Shown here piece by piece: positions 1-5,686 of a stretch of 7,266 nt of DNA. The stretch is from Phascolarctobacterium sp. (lineage in GTDB: Bacteria; Bacillota; Negativicutes; Acidaminococcales; Acidaminococcaceae). The notes beneath the pieces are model-generated. The model saw nothing but the letters and a program-made list of their open reading frames with translations, ran no database searches and was not told where the DNA came from. The first letter of the stretch is position 1; every line of letters starts with the position of its first letter. The position numbers and the translations under genes are program-made. The stretch covers positions 1 to 7,266 of the forward strand of contig JAIHZV010000051.1 in assembly GCA_022718015.1 (NCBI GenBank), read 5' to 3'.

Positions 1-515
1 GAGGACTGCTTATTGCTGTTAATCATTGTATTAAGCGAAGCAGCATCTGCTTCATCATCAACTATAAACAACGGATTTCCTTTCATAAATTGAGTATTAT
101 TGAAAATATTTGCCCATAAACGCAGTATCCTGGCATTTTTCTTTAAGACAACAATAACAGGCTTTACAAGCTTATTTTCCATAAACAGCTTAGAATCATT
201 TTCACCGCAGATGCAGAAGCCTTCAAGATCTTCCTGCACTCTTTCTAGCGTCTGCTGCTGTAAGACAACATTATCTGTTGTGAGAAGCAGAAAAGCAGGA
301 AAGCCTAAATCCGCTGCCTTACACATGATGCCAAACATCTGACCTGTTTTGCCAGACTGAACATTACCGAAAAGCAGTCCTACTTCGTGTTCTATAAAAG
401 AAAAAGTTTGGATATGTCTTCTGCTGACTTCTTCTGCTGACTGCTTTACTGATTCTGCAAGTTTATTGCTGCCACGTTCAATTAATTTATCAAGATATGT
501 TTGTAAAAAACTCAT
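1..515 (-). CDS. DEAD/Z1-type ATPase motor subunit of a restriction system (N-terminal 171 residues, partial)
   Basis: Read leftward from ATG at 515-513; the frame is open to the window edge, so the C-terminal part, including the Z1 domain proper, is missing. Visible motifs are a Walker A loop GNVQSGKT (residues 50-57, lysine 56), a following strand with LLLTTDN (77-82 region), and a Walker B/DEAD box FIVDDEADAAS (150-160). A P-loop preceded by 'GxVQ' together with DDEAD-x-AS is characteristic of Z1 proteins, the helicase-like N (H) subunits of CglI and NgoAVII. There the motor hydrolyses ATP on double-stranded DNA and is needed for cleavage by the R subunit. The start codon overlaps the R1 stop as ATGA, indicating translational coupling and roughly matched expression with R1. 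No other ATG gives a better start. A generic DEAD-type helicase is the alternative, but the restriction neighbours favour the Z1 motor. Inference: it powers R1, and possibly R2. Confidence 0.85.
   Translation of the reverse strand, partial: MSFLQTYLDKLIERGSNKLAESVKQSAEEVSRRHIQTFSFIEHEVGLLFGNVQSGKTGQMFGIMCKAADLGFPAFLLLTTDNVVLQQQTLERVQEDLEGFCICGENDSKLFMENKLVKPVIVVLKKNARILRLWANIFNNTQFMKGNPLFIVDDEADAASLNTMINSNKQS
417..442. repeat. Perfect 13-bp tandem duplication inside the Z1 motor gene
   Basis: The + strand unit TCTTCTGCTGACT occurs at 417-429 and again at 430-442 with no mismatch. It lies within codons for about residues 25-34 of the motor, ahead of the Walker A loop. Because 13 is not a multiple of three, losing or gaining one unit would shift the frame and truncate the motor. 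With two copies the frame is open, so this is the 'on' state. Two copies can recombine or slip, but whether they do so is unknown. Confidence 0.9.
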
Positions 516-1675
516 ACTGCACCGCTTTCATTAACATCAGCAAGATCCATACGCCAAACTTCAAGCAGGTTGCTTTCGTCGTCTGGATCTTTTGCCATCT
601 GCGTTGTTTTAGTGATAATAATATTTGAAGCACCATAAGCTTCAAGCATTTCTTTGGTAATCATACCATTACGATTCGTATCTTCACCAGTATTATTGAT
701 AACAGGCACTAACCCTGCTGCTGCCAGACGGCCTTTTATCCAACGTCCCAAAATCAATTCATCACCTACTGCACTGAACTGTTTGTTATTATCACTGGTA
801 GTATGTACCTTAAAAGTATAGCCGTCATCTGTAACTGCAAGAAAAGGCTTGTTTTTTTCAGGGTAGCCAGAAAGCTTATATACTTTAGACGCAACAGTTA
901 TCTGCGTTTCAAACCAGTCTCTGTTTTTTCTCTTGCTTCTAGGAGCTGCATAGCAGACATTGAGGTTAGATTTAGTATAATGCTGGCCATCGTCCATAAA
1001 TTTTTCTGCTTCTGACGGTACTTTCAGTTCCAATACAAAACTGGTATCTGTTTTGTATTTATCGTAAAGATCTACTTCTTTTTTCGGTACAGCTTCTACA
1101 AGCTCAACTCCTTCGAGAGAAGTATTTATTTCCCTGATTAAATTTATACTAACAATATCTGCAATATTGGCAGAGCAGTCATTTTGCTTCAAGCGTTCTG
1201 TTAGTTTAGCAATTTCGGTGCATTCAGCAGGTTCTTTGCTTAAAATTGAAACTTCATACTGTCGGCGGTTGTTCGCATCTAATTTTATTACTCCAAGATT
1301 AGCAGAACCGAGAATAGCAGCAAAAACAATTCCATTTTTATAAAAACAGTAAACTTTACCATGATACTGGAAGGTCTTAATCATACGGATTTCTCCTATA
1401 CCTTCCTTCATCCATGAAGCATTAATTTTTTTTGCTGTATTGTATATGCTTTCGGGCATTCCTTCTTTTACATACATTCCTATGTTGAGGCATATATTTT
1501 TTAATCTGTATTTGTGTACTAGTTCATCTAATTCAATTAACGAAAGCTTAGATATATAGCCTACTGCGATTTCCACCATATCAGCTTGGGCTATATTTTC
1601 ATTGAAAGCACCTATAATTGTCTTTTGCTCGTTTGTCGTACCTAAAGGCAAAATATTTGAATATAGTAATTCCAT
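512..1675 (-). CDS. PLD-family restriction endonuclease subunit (R1), R.NgoAVII/R.CglI-like, active-site residues intact
   Basis: A 387-residue protein with an N-terminal PLD nuclease domain (about 1-165) and a C-terminal region (about 205-380) that fits the B3-like DNA-binding domain of R.NgoAVII and BfiI. Active-site candidates are H105 and K107 in YHGKVYCF, N126 in GSANL, and E141 in RRQYEVS. This is the H-x-K / N / E set of BfiI-type nucleases, which cut DNA through a histidine at a dimer interface without metal. A basic stretch, APRSKRKNRDW (244-254), after SNLN lies where the long DNA-contacting N-arm of the B3 domain is expected. The start is the second ATG (1675): the alternative ATG at 1690 precedes a GGAGG box that is correctly spaced only for 1675. 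It is first in a leftward operon with the Z1 motor (4-base overlap) and divergent from the methyltransferase. It probably cuts unmethylated DNA when the motor hydrolyses ATP. The target site cannot be read from sequence. Confidence 0.85.
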   Translation of the reverse strand: MELLYSNILPLGTTNEQKTIIGAFNENIAQADMVEIAVGYISKLSLIELDELVHKYRLKNICLNIGMYVKEGMPESIYNTAKKINASWMKEGIGEIRMIKTFQYHGKVYCFYKNGIVFAAILGSANLGVIKLDANNRRQYEVSILSKEPAECTEIAKLTERLKQNDCSANIADIVSINLIREINTSLEGVELVEAVPKKEVDLYDKYKTDTSFVLELKVPSEAEKFMDDGQHYTKSNLNVCYAAPRSKRKNRDWFETQITVASKVYKLSGYPEKNKPFLAVTDDGYTFKVHTTSDNNKQFSAVGDELILGRWIKGRLAAAGLVPVINNTGEDTNRNGMITKEMLEAYGASNIIITKTTQMAKDPDDESNLLEVWRMDLADVNESGAV

Positions 1676-1683
1676 TTTAACAA

Positions 1684-1688
1684 CCTCC
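1684..1688 (-). promoter_or_regulatory. Ribosome binding site of R1 (decides the start)
   Basis: On the minus strand GGAGG ends eight bases before ATG 1675-1673. The upstream in-frame ATG at 1690-1688 overlaps this box and has no site of its own, so translation should begin at 1675 and the five extra residues MEVVK are not made. Confidence 0.8.
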
Positions 1689-1696
1689 ATAATTTT

Positions 1697-1702
1697 ATTA
1701 TA
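1697..1702 (-). promoter_or_regulatory. Candidate -10 box for the leftward R1-Z1 operon
   Basis: A perfect TATAAT on the minus strand lies just before the R1 ribosome binding site. No good -35 box is found at 17-18 bases; TTGATG at 1734-1739 is too far for this -10 and would instead pair with a weak TAGTAA at 1711-1716. The leader would be only about 15 bases. The region is AT-rich, so a chance match is possible. Confidence 0.4.
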
Positions 1703-1785
1703 TAATCATTTTACTACATTCATGAGTTTTATGCATCAAAAAGCATTTCATTATGTGAATAAACAGTGAAATATTTGCAACTCTA

Positions 1786-1814
1786 TTGCAGCTTTTTGTG
1801 AAATATGATACAAT
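1786..1814 (+). promoter_or_regulatory. Promoter of the DNA methyltransferase gene
   Basis: A -35 box TTGCAG (1786-1791) and a -10 box TACAAT (1809-1814) are separated by exactly 17 bases, giving an expected start of transcription near 1821 and a leader of about 34 bases. A short inverted repeat, TGCAA (1776-1780) and TTGCA (1786-1790) around CTCTA, overlaps the -35 box. It could be an operator, but five-base arms are weak evidence. Together with the leftward -10 box it makes 1691-1854 a divergent control region. Confidence 0.65.
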
Positions 1815-1842
1815 AATGCAAGTTTATATTGACAAATTAGAA

Positions 1843-1849
1843 AAGAGGA
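1843..1849 (+). promoter_or_regulatory. Ribosome binding site of the methyltransferase
   Basis: AAGAGGA is followed by five bases and ATG 1855. The frame is open further upstream to a TTG at 1786, but that TTG is part of the predicted -35 box, so 1855 is the start. Confidence 0.75.
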
Positions 1850-1854
1850 TTTTT

Positions 1855-2907
1855 ATGATTTTTGAACTTGGTGAATTATTCTGCGGTCCTGGCGGCATTG
1901 CCTACGGCGCTACAACAGCAGATATAGGTATCCCAGATTTTAGAATAGTACATCAATGGGCAAATGACTATGATAAAAATACCTGTGATACCTACACAAA
2001 AAATATCTGCCCCGATAATCCGAATTCTGTTTATCATGCTGATATCAGAGAATTTGACATGGAGCAGCTTGCCCATATTACTGCTCTGGCTTTTGGTTTT
2101 CCCTGCAATGATTACAGCGTAGTTGGCGAGCAGAAGGGTATGGACGGTGTTTATGGCCCTCTTTATTCTTATGGCGTAAAAGCATTAAAAAAATTCAAAC
2201 CTATGTGGTTTTTAGCAGAGAATGTCGGCGGTTTACGCAATGCAAACGAAGGCAAGGCCTTTACGAGGATACTTGCAGAAATGCGTAACGCTGGCTACAA
2301 ACTTGTGCCCCATTTATATAAATTTGAGGACTATGGTATTCCGCAGGCACGTCATAGAATTATCATCATCGGCATTAGAAACGATATTGATGTTGAATTT
2401 CATGTACCATCACCTGAACCATATAAGAATATTGATAACACCTGCAAAACAGCTATCGAAAATCCGCCTATTACTAAAGATGCCTTAAACAATGAACCTA
2501 CTAAACAAAGTGAAACTGTTAGAAAACGTCTTAGTTACATAAAACCAGGTGAAAACGCCTTTACAGCTGATATTCCAGAAGAATTACAGCTGCACATTAA
2601 AGGTGCCCGCATCAGCCAGATTTATAAACGTCTAGATCCTGATAAACCTGCTTATACTGTTACAGGCAGCGGCGGCGGCGGTACACATATCTACCACTGG
2701 TCTGAACCTCGCGCCCTTACTAACAGAGAAAGAGCACGTTTGCAGACTTTCCCGGATACATATGAGTTCCTTGGTCCTAAAGAAAGTGTTCGCAGACAAA
2801 TAGGTATGGCCGTCCCTTGTCAGGGCGCACGCATAATCTGCGAAGCTGTATTGAAATCTTTTGCGGGAATCCCCTATGATTACATCAAACCTAATATAGA
2901 AGAATAA
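1855..2907 (+). CDS. C5-cytosine DNA methyltransferase (modification subunit)
   Basis: A 350-residue enzyme that would transfer a methyl group from S-adenosylmethionine to C5 of cytosine in the target site, protecting the host from R1. Motifs in order: I, ELFCGPGG (7-14); IV, GFPCNDYS (81-88) with nucleophile C84; VI, AENV (121-124); VIII, QARHRIIIIG (164-173); IX, RERARLQTFPD (291-301); X, QIGMAVP (315-321). The target-recognition region should lie at about 180-265, followed by a glycine run at 271-276. The length is normal for a single-chain type II enzyme. Motif X has methionine where asparagine is usual (GNAVP). It starts right after AAGAGGA and begins at motif I with almost no N-terminal extension. 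It is divergent from R1-Z1 and ends before a strong terminator. The M.NgoAVII/M.CglI role follows from its neighbours; the recognised sequence cannot be deduced here. Confidence 0.95.
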   Translation: MIFELGELFCGPGGIAYGATTADIGIPDFRIVHQWANDYDKNTCDTYTKNICPDNPNSVYHADIREFDMEQLAHITALAFGFPCNDYSVVGEQKGMDGVYGPLYSYGVKALKKFKPMWFLAENVGGLRNANEGKAFTRILAEMRNAGYKLVPHLYKFEDYGIPQARHRIIIIGIRNDIDVEFHVPSPEPYKNIDNTCKTAIENPPITKDALNNEPTKQSETVRKRLSYIKPGENAFTADIPEELQLHIKGARISQIYKRLDPDKPAYTVTGSGGGGTHIYHWSEPRALTNRERARLQTFPDTYEFLGPKESVRRQIGMAVPCQGARIICEAVLKSFAGIPYDYIKPNIEE

Positions 2908-2916
2908 TACTTAGCA

Positions 2917-2955
2917 AAAAAACTGCTGCACTTCAAATGATTGCAGCAGTTTTTT
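2917..2955 (+). terminator. Intrinsic terminator after the methyltransferase gene
   Basis: A 14-bp perfect stem, AAAAAACTGCTGCA (2917-2930) with TGCAGCAGTTTTTT (2942-2955), encloses an 11-base loop and ends in a T run. It lies 10 bases after the methyltransferase stop and separates that gene from R2. The A-rich 5' arm means it may also act on leftward transcription. Confidence 0.85.
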
Positions 2956-2978
2956 ATTGCAGAAATTGTCTGTTATTA

Positions 2979-2987
2979 TGTTATAAT
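2979..2987 (+). promoter_or_regulatory. Extended -10 promoter of the R2 gene
   Basis: TGTTATAAT combines a consensus TATAAT (2982-2987) with the TG of an extended -10 element (2979-2980), which can work with a poor -35 box. The best upstream hexamer, TTGCAG (2957-2962), is 19 bases away and identical to the methyltransferase -35 box. It sits just after the terminator, so R2 appears to be transcribed separately from the methyltransferase. Confidence 0.6.
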
Positions 2988-3025
2988 ATAGTCATGGACT
3001 TTAATTTAGGTAGGTGAATTAGTTT

Positions 3026-4045
3026 ATGATTACAGAGCAGTTAGCAGAGAAAATATTGTGGGAACCGTTAAAAGAAGCTCCTGACAGGTTAATTATTATA
3101 AGCGGCTATGCTACACCTGCTGCTTTAGGCTGGTTTATTGATAGCCTCTCTAAACGTAAAATACATAAAATATCTATAGAATTATTTTTAGGAATGACGC
3201 CAGCGGAAGGGATAAAGCAAGATATACATAACGGATTTCTTGAATTAATACAAAACTCAAGAAAAGGTGAAGCTAGGCAAGTGATAAACAGATTAGATTG
3301 TAGTTATTTTTTAAAAACTGCCGATGCTTTAAACGGAGCAGTTTATATTTGGTTGAAAGATAATGTTCCTGTAAAAGCCTTTCAAGGATCTGCTAATTTT
3401 ATGTTATCTACATTTATAGACAAAAAATATATAAATTTGATGAATGAAGCAAACCCAATGGATGCATATGAGTTTTATGAAAAATGTATTAGTAATTCTA
3501 TATATTGCAACCATGGAGAAGCAGAAGAGCAAGTAACAATTATAAATTCTCACTGGTTCTTCGACCATGAAGAGAAAAGACTTGTTGATAAAACTAACAG
3601 TTCAGTTGAAAGATGTACTCTGTCCCTATTACAATCTAGGAAAAATGAAATTGGAGCTAAATCAAGCTTAAATTGGGGACAAAGGTTAGAAGAAAATAGA
3701 AATCCTAATGAAGCTTACATTCCTATTCATAAAAAAGCTCATGCAAAAGACTTCTTTCCAGCACATGAGTATTTCTTTGCATTAACAGATGACGGATATA
3801 GTTTGCTGCTACGTGTAGAACAGGCAACTAATAAAGCTGTAACCACACCTTTATCAAATGCACAATTAGGGGAGTATTTTCGGAGAAGATTAGGACTGGC
3901 AAATGGTGCTTTCGTAACAACGGAAGATTTAAAAAGGTACGGACGGACTACTGTAACTTTTTATAAAATTGATGAAGAACAGTATTATATGGATTTTTCT
4001 CCAGAAACAGCTGAAGAAGATAATACGCAGATAGAATTGTTTTGA
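3026..4045 (+). CDS. NgoFVII-family restriction endonuclease paralogue (R2) with a degenerate PLD active site
   Basis: A 339-residue protein with the same layout as R1: an N-terminal PLD-like domain (about 1-160) and a C-terminal B3-like region (about 195-325). Shared landmarks include LGM..AEGI (55-63), GSANF (121-125), SSLNWGQR (213-220), FALTDDGY (251-258), LGEYFRRRLGL (281-291) and KRYG (303-306). The C-terminal part fits NgoFVII-family restriction proteins. The nuclease residues are gone: where R1 has H105-G-K107, R2 has N103-G-A105, and the R1 glutamate E141 aligns with I136; only N124 remains. The frame is intact and has its own promoter and an AGGTGA ribosome site (3012-3017, eight bases from ATG), so this is not an obvious pseudogene. 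Possible roles, all inferred: a DNA-recognition or scaffold subunit that pairs with R1, a dampener of R1, or a decaying duplicate. Codon use is AT-rich like the rest of the cassette. Confidence 0.8.
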   Translation: MITEQLAEKILWEPLKEAPDRLIIISGYATPAALGWFIDSLSKRKIHKISIELFLGMTPAEGIKQDIHNGFLELIQNSRKGEARQVINRLDCSYFLKTADALNGAVYIWLKDNVPVKAFQGSANFMLSTFIDKKYINLMNEANPMDAYEFYEKCISNSIYCNHGEAEEQVTIINSHWFFDHEEKRLVDKTNSSVERCTLSLLQSRKNEIGAKSSLNWGQRLEENRNPNEAYIPIHKKAHAKDFFPAHEYFFALTDDGYSLLLRVEQATNKAVTTPLSNAQLGEYFRRRLGLANGAFVTTEDLKRYGRTTVTFYKIDEEQYYMDFSPETAEEDNTQIELF

Positions 4046-4072
4046 TTACTATTTTAACCGAGGTGACCTATC
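4046..4072. other. Junction between the AT-rich restriction cassette and the GC-richer chromosome
   Basis: R2 ends at 4045 and within about 30 bases the sequence changes from strongly AT-rich to GC-rich coding DNA. No terminator, promoter or clear direct repeat is visible here, so R2 transcripts probably run into the GNAT gene. The other end of the cassette is outside the window, so target-site duplications cannot be checked. Confidence 0.5.
4060..4066 (+). promoter_or_regulatory. Strong ribosome binding site facing an ATA codon
   Basis: GAGGTGA is a near-ideal Shine-Dalgarno sequence. Six bases later, in the GNAT frame, lies ATA at 4073-4075, where ATG would be expected. The GTG inside the box (4063) is in another frame, which stops after 27 codons. 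Confidence 0.6.
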
Positions 4073-4669
4073 ATACAAATTCAAAATTTCACCCCAAACG
4101 ATATTTCCGCCGCCGCCCACCTTACCAAGCTGACCTGGGGCGATGAGCTGTCCTTGACGAACGAGGACTTGAAGAGCGTGCTTTACGAGGCGATGGTGCG
4201 CTATTATTTCCGCAGCGAGAGCTTTTCCTTCAAGCTGTCGGATGATGACGGTATGCAGGGCTTTCTGCTGGCCGCGCCCTTGTCTGAGCGTGACCATTCG
4301 CAGGCGTGGCTTAAGAAGGCATTGGCGCCGTTTACCTGTGAGGAGCAGGATTTGGTGTATAATTATCTGCGCTATCTTTCCTATAACGGACAGAGGGTGC
4401 GTGCGCTGTCTAAGCCTGATGATTTGCTGCTGTGCCTGTTTTTGAGCAGGAAAAGCGGCGTGGGCAGCAGGCTACTGCAGAAGGTGGAGGCTGCTGCAAA
4501 GGCGCAGGGCATTAAGAAGCTGTTTTTGTGGGCAGATGCGACGTGTGATTATGCTTATTATCGCAGACGCGGCTATAGCGAGGCGGAGCAGTTTACGAAT
4601 ACGCTGCTGCCTGAGCTGGGGGCGCAGGAGACGTGGATATATAGGAAGAGTGATAACTATGGAGATTAA
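4073..4669 (+). CDS. GNAT-family N-acetyltransferase (start codon uncertain or lost)
   Basis: This enzyme should transfer an acetyl group from acetyl-CoA to an amine; the substrate is unknown. The C-terminal half carries the acetyl-CoA loop RKSGVG (126-131, counting from 4073), the helix SRLLQKVEAAAKAQG, strand KLFLWAD, and the late GNAT motif YYRRRGY (162-168). The first normal start codon in frame is TTG 4154, with ATG 4193 next. However, the frame stays open upstream, and its translation after 4073 (QIQNFTPNDIS, then TKLTWGDEL) looks like a genuine GNAT N-terminus, with a strong GAGGTGA six bases before ATA 4073. From 4073 the protein is 198 residues; from 4154 it is 171. Either a rare AUA start is used, the ATG has mutated, or a shorter form is made from TTG. 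It overlaps the downstream reductase gene by 11 bases. Confidence 0.75.
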   Translation: MQIQNFTPNDISAAAHLTKLTWGDELSLTNEDLKSVLYEAMVRYYFRSESFSFKLSDDDGMQGFLLAAPLSERDHSQAWLKKALAPFTCEEQDLVYNYLRYLSYNGQRVRALSKPDDLLLCLFLSRKSGVGSRLLQKVEAAAKAQGIKKLFLWADATCDYAYYRRRGYSEAEQFTNTLLPELGAQETWIYRKSDNYGD

Positions 4670-5618
4670 ATCTGTCGCACTTTTGGGTGCAGGAGCTGTT
4701 GGCTCTTATATTATTTGGGGTTTGAGCAGGCTAGAGAATATTAATTTTGGCGTTGTTGCTGAGGGAAGCCGTGCGGAACGTTTGCAGCGTGAGGGCTGCC
4801 TGATTAATAATGATATTTACAGGCCACAGGTATGGACACCGCAGGAGGCTCAAGGGGTAGATTTATTGATTGTAGCCTTAAAATATGGTGCGCTGCCGGA
4901 GGCATTGCCTTCTATCCGTACTATTGCCGGCAGCAATACTGTTGTTATGAGTCTGATGAATGGCGTAGACAGCGAAGACATAATTGCTCAGGTTGTTGCT
5001 CGCAAGCAGCTGCTTTATTCCTTAATTAAAATTGCTTCGCATCATGAGGGCAGGGGAGTATGCTTTAACCCTGAAAGCACGATGGGCATTGTCTTTGGCG
5101 AAGCGGAGCCTCCCTTTGATAGCGAGCGGGTCTTGGCGGTGGAAAAGCTTATGCAGAAAGCAGCTATTCATATTCGCCGTACTGATTGTATTAAGGAGGA
5201 AATGTGGGCTAAATTTCGTCTGAATGTATGCAATAACTTGCCGCAGGCTGTTATAGGCGTAGGCTTAGGCTGCTATAAGGATAGCAGTCATATGCAGGCT
5301 ATAAGTCAAGGATTGCGCCAGGAACTGGAGGCTATTGCTGCAGCGAAGGGTATTGATATAGATAAATGTGCTAAATCCTCTAATCATGGAAGTGCCGCAG
5401 CACCGTATACACGTTTTTCTACGCTGCAGGATTTAGATGCAGGCCGTCATACAGAGATTGATATGTTTTCAGGCGCGCTGATGAAGATGGGACAGGAGCT
5501 TGGGATTCCTACGCCCTTTAATGCTTATACCTACCATATCATAAAGGCGTTAGAAGAAAAAAATGACGGGCTTTTTGATTATACGGGCAAGAATGAGGAA
5601 CGCATCTGCGCAAATTAG
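4659..5618 (+). CDS. panE: Ketopantoate reductase family protein (2-dehydropantoate 2-reductase, ApbA/PanE-like)
   Basis: A 319-residue cytosolic NADPH-dependent reductase; in the classic reaction it turns 2-dehydropantoate into pantoate for coenzyme A synthesis. The Rossmann loop GAGAVG (10-15) is at the N-terminus. Residues matching the E. coli PanE catalytic set are K75 in ALKYG, N101 in LMNGVD, K185 in WAKFRLNVCNN with N189 and N193 at the same spacing, and E266 in HTEIDMFSG. The C-terminal GIPTPFNAYTYHIIKAL (282-298) is also typical. ATG 4659 is chosen because the nucleotide-binding strand begins at once; the frame is open further upstream but reads inside the GNAT gene in a different frame and has no family similarity. 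The start overlaps the GNAT stop, so the two are probably coupled. PanE-like paralogues with other substrates are common, so the true substrate is less certain than the fold. Confidence 0.85.
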   Translation: MEIKSVALLGAGAVGSYIIWGLSRLENINFGVVAEGSRAERLQREGCLINNDIYRPQVWTPQEAQGVDLLIVALKYGALPEALPSIRTIAGSNTVVMSLMNGVDSEDIIAQVVARKQLLYSLIKIASHHEGRGVCFNPESTMGIVFGEAEPPFDSERVLAVEKLMQKAAIHIRRTDCIKEEMWAKFRLNVCNNLPQAVIGVGLGCYKDSSHMQAISQGLRQELEAIAAAKGIDIDKCAKSSNHGSAAAPYTRFSTLQDLDAGRHTEIDMFSGALMKMGQELGIPTPFNAYTYHIIKALEEKNDGLFDYTGKNEERICAN

Positions 5619-5637
5619 TCATAATGTCGCAGCTTAT

Positions 5638-5682
5638 AAAAATAACGTCTATGCTTTGATTTTACATAGACGTTATTTTTTT
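5638..5682. terminator. Bidirectional intrinsic terminator between convergent genes
   Basis: A perfect 16-bp stem, AAAAATAACGTCTATG (5638-5653) with CATAGACGTTATTTTT (5665-5680), has an 11-base loop. It is followed by T on the right and preceded by A on the left, so it should stop the reductase transcript and the leftward transporter transcript alike. It fills nearly all of the 68-base gap between the two genes. Confidence 0.9.
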
Positions 5683-5686
5683 AGCT

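Noticed and set aside
100..342. An 80-codon + strand open frame
   Set aside because: It is antisense to the Z1 motor gene, which has clear Walker A and DEAD motifs in this stretch, and it has no ribosome site.
1421..1435. A run of eight A on the coding strand of R1, in a GCA-AAA-AAA context that fits a slippery heptamer
   Set aside because: Such runs are common in AT-rich genes; no downstream hairpin or alternative-frame product was seen, and the zero frame gives the complete nuclease.
2664..2682. A GGC-repeat tract in the methyltransferase gene that contains several GCCGC words on the opposite strand
   Set aside because: GCCGC is the known CglI/NgoAVII site, but the specificity here is unknown and the tract simply encodes a glycine run; an autoregulatory reading would be speculation.
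4063..4146. GTG 4063 as the GNAT start with a frameshift
   Set aside because: Its frame closes after 27 codons, there is no ribosome site upstream of it, and the GTG is itself part of the Shine-Dalgarno box for 4073; only an extra base near 4072 would make it plausible.
4536..4658. Upstream in-frame extension of the reductase gene
   Set aside because: It lies within the GNAT gene in another frame, is arginine-rich and unlike any reductase N-terminus; ATG 4659 starts directly before the nucleotide-binding strand.
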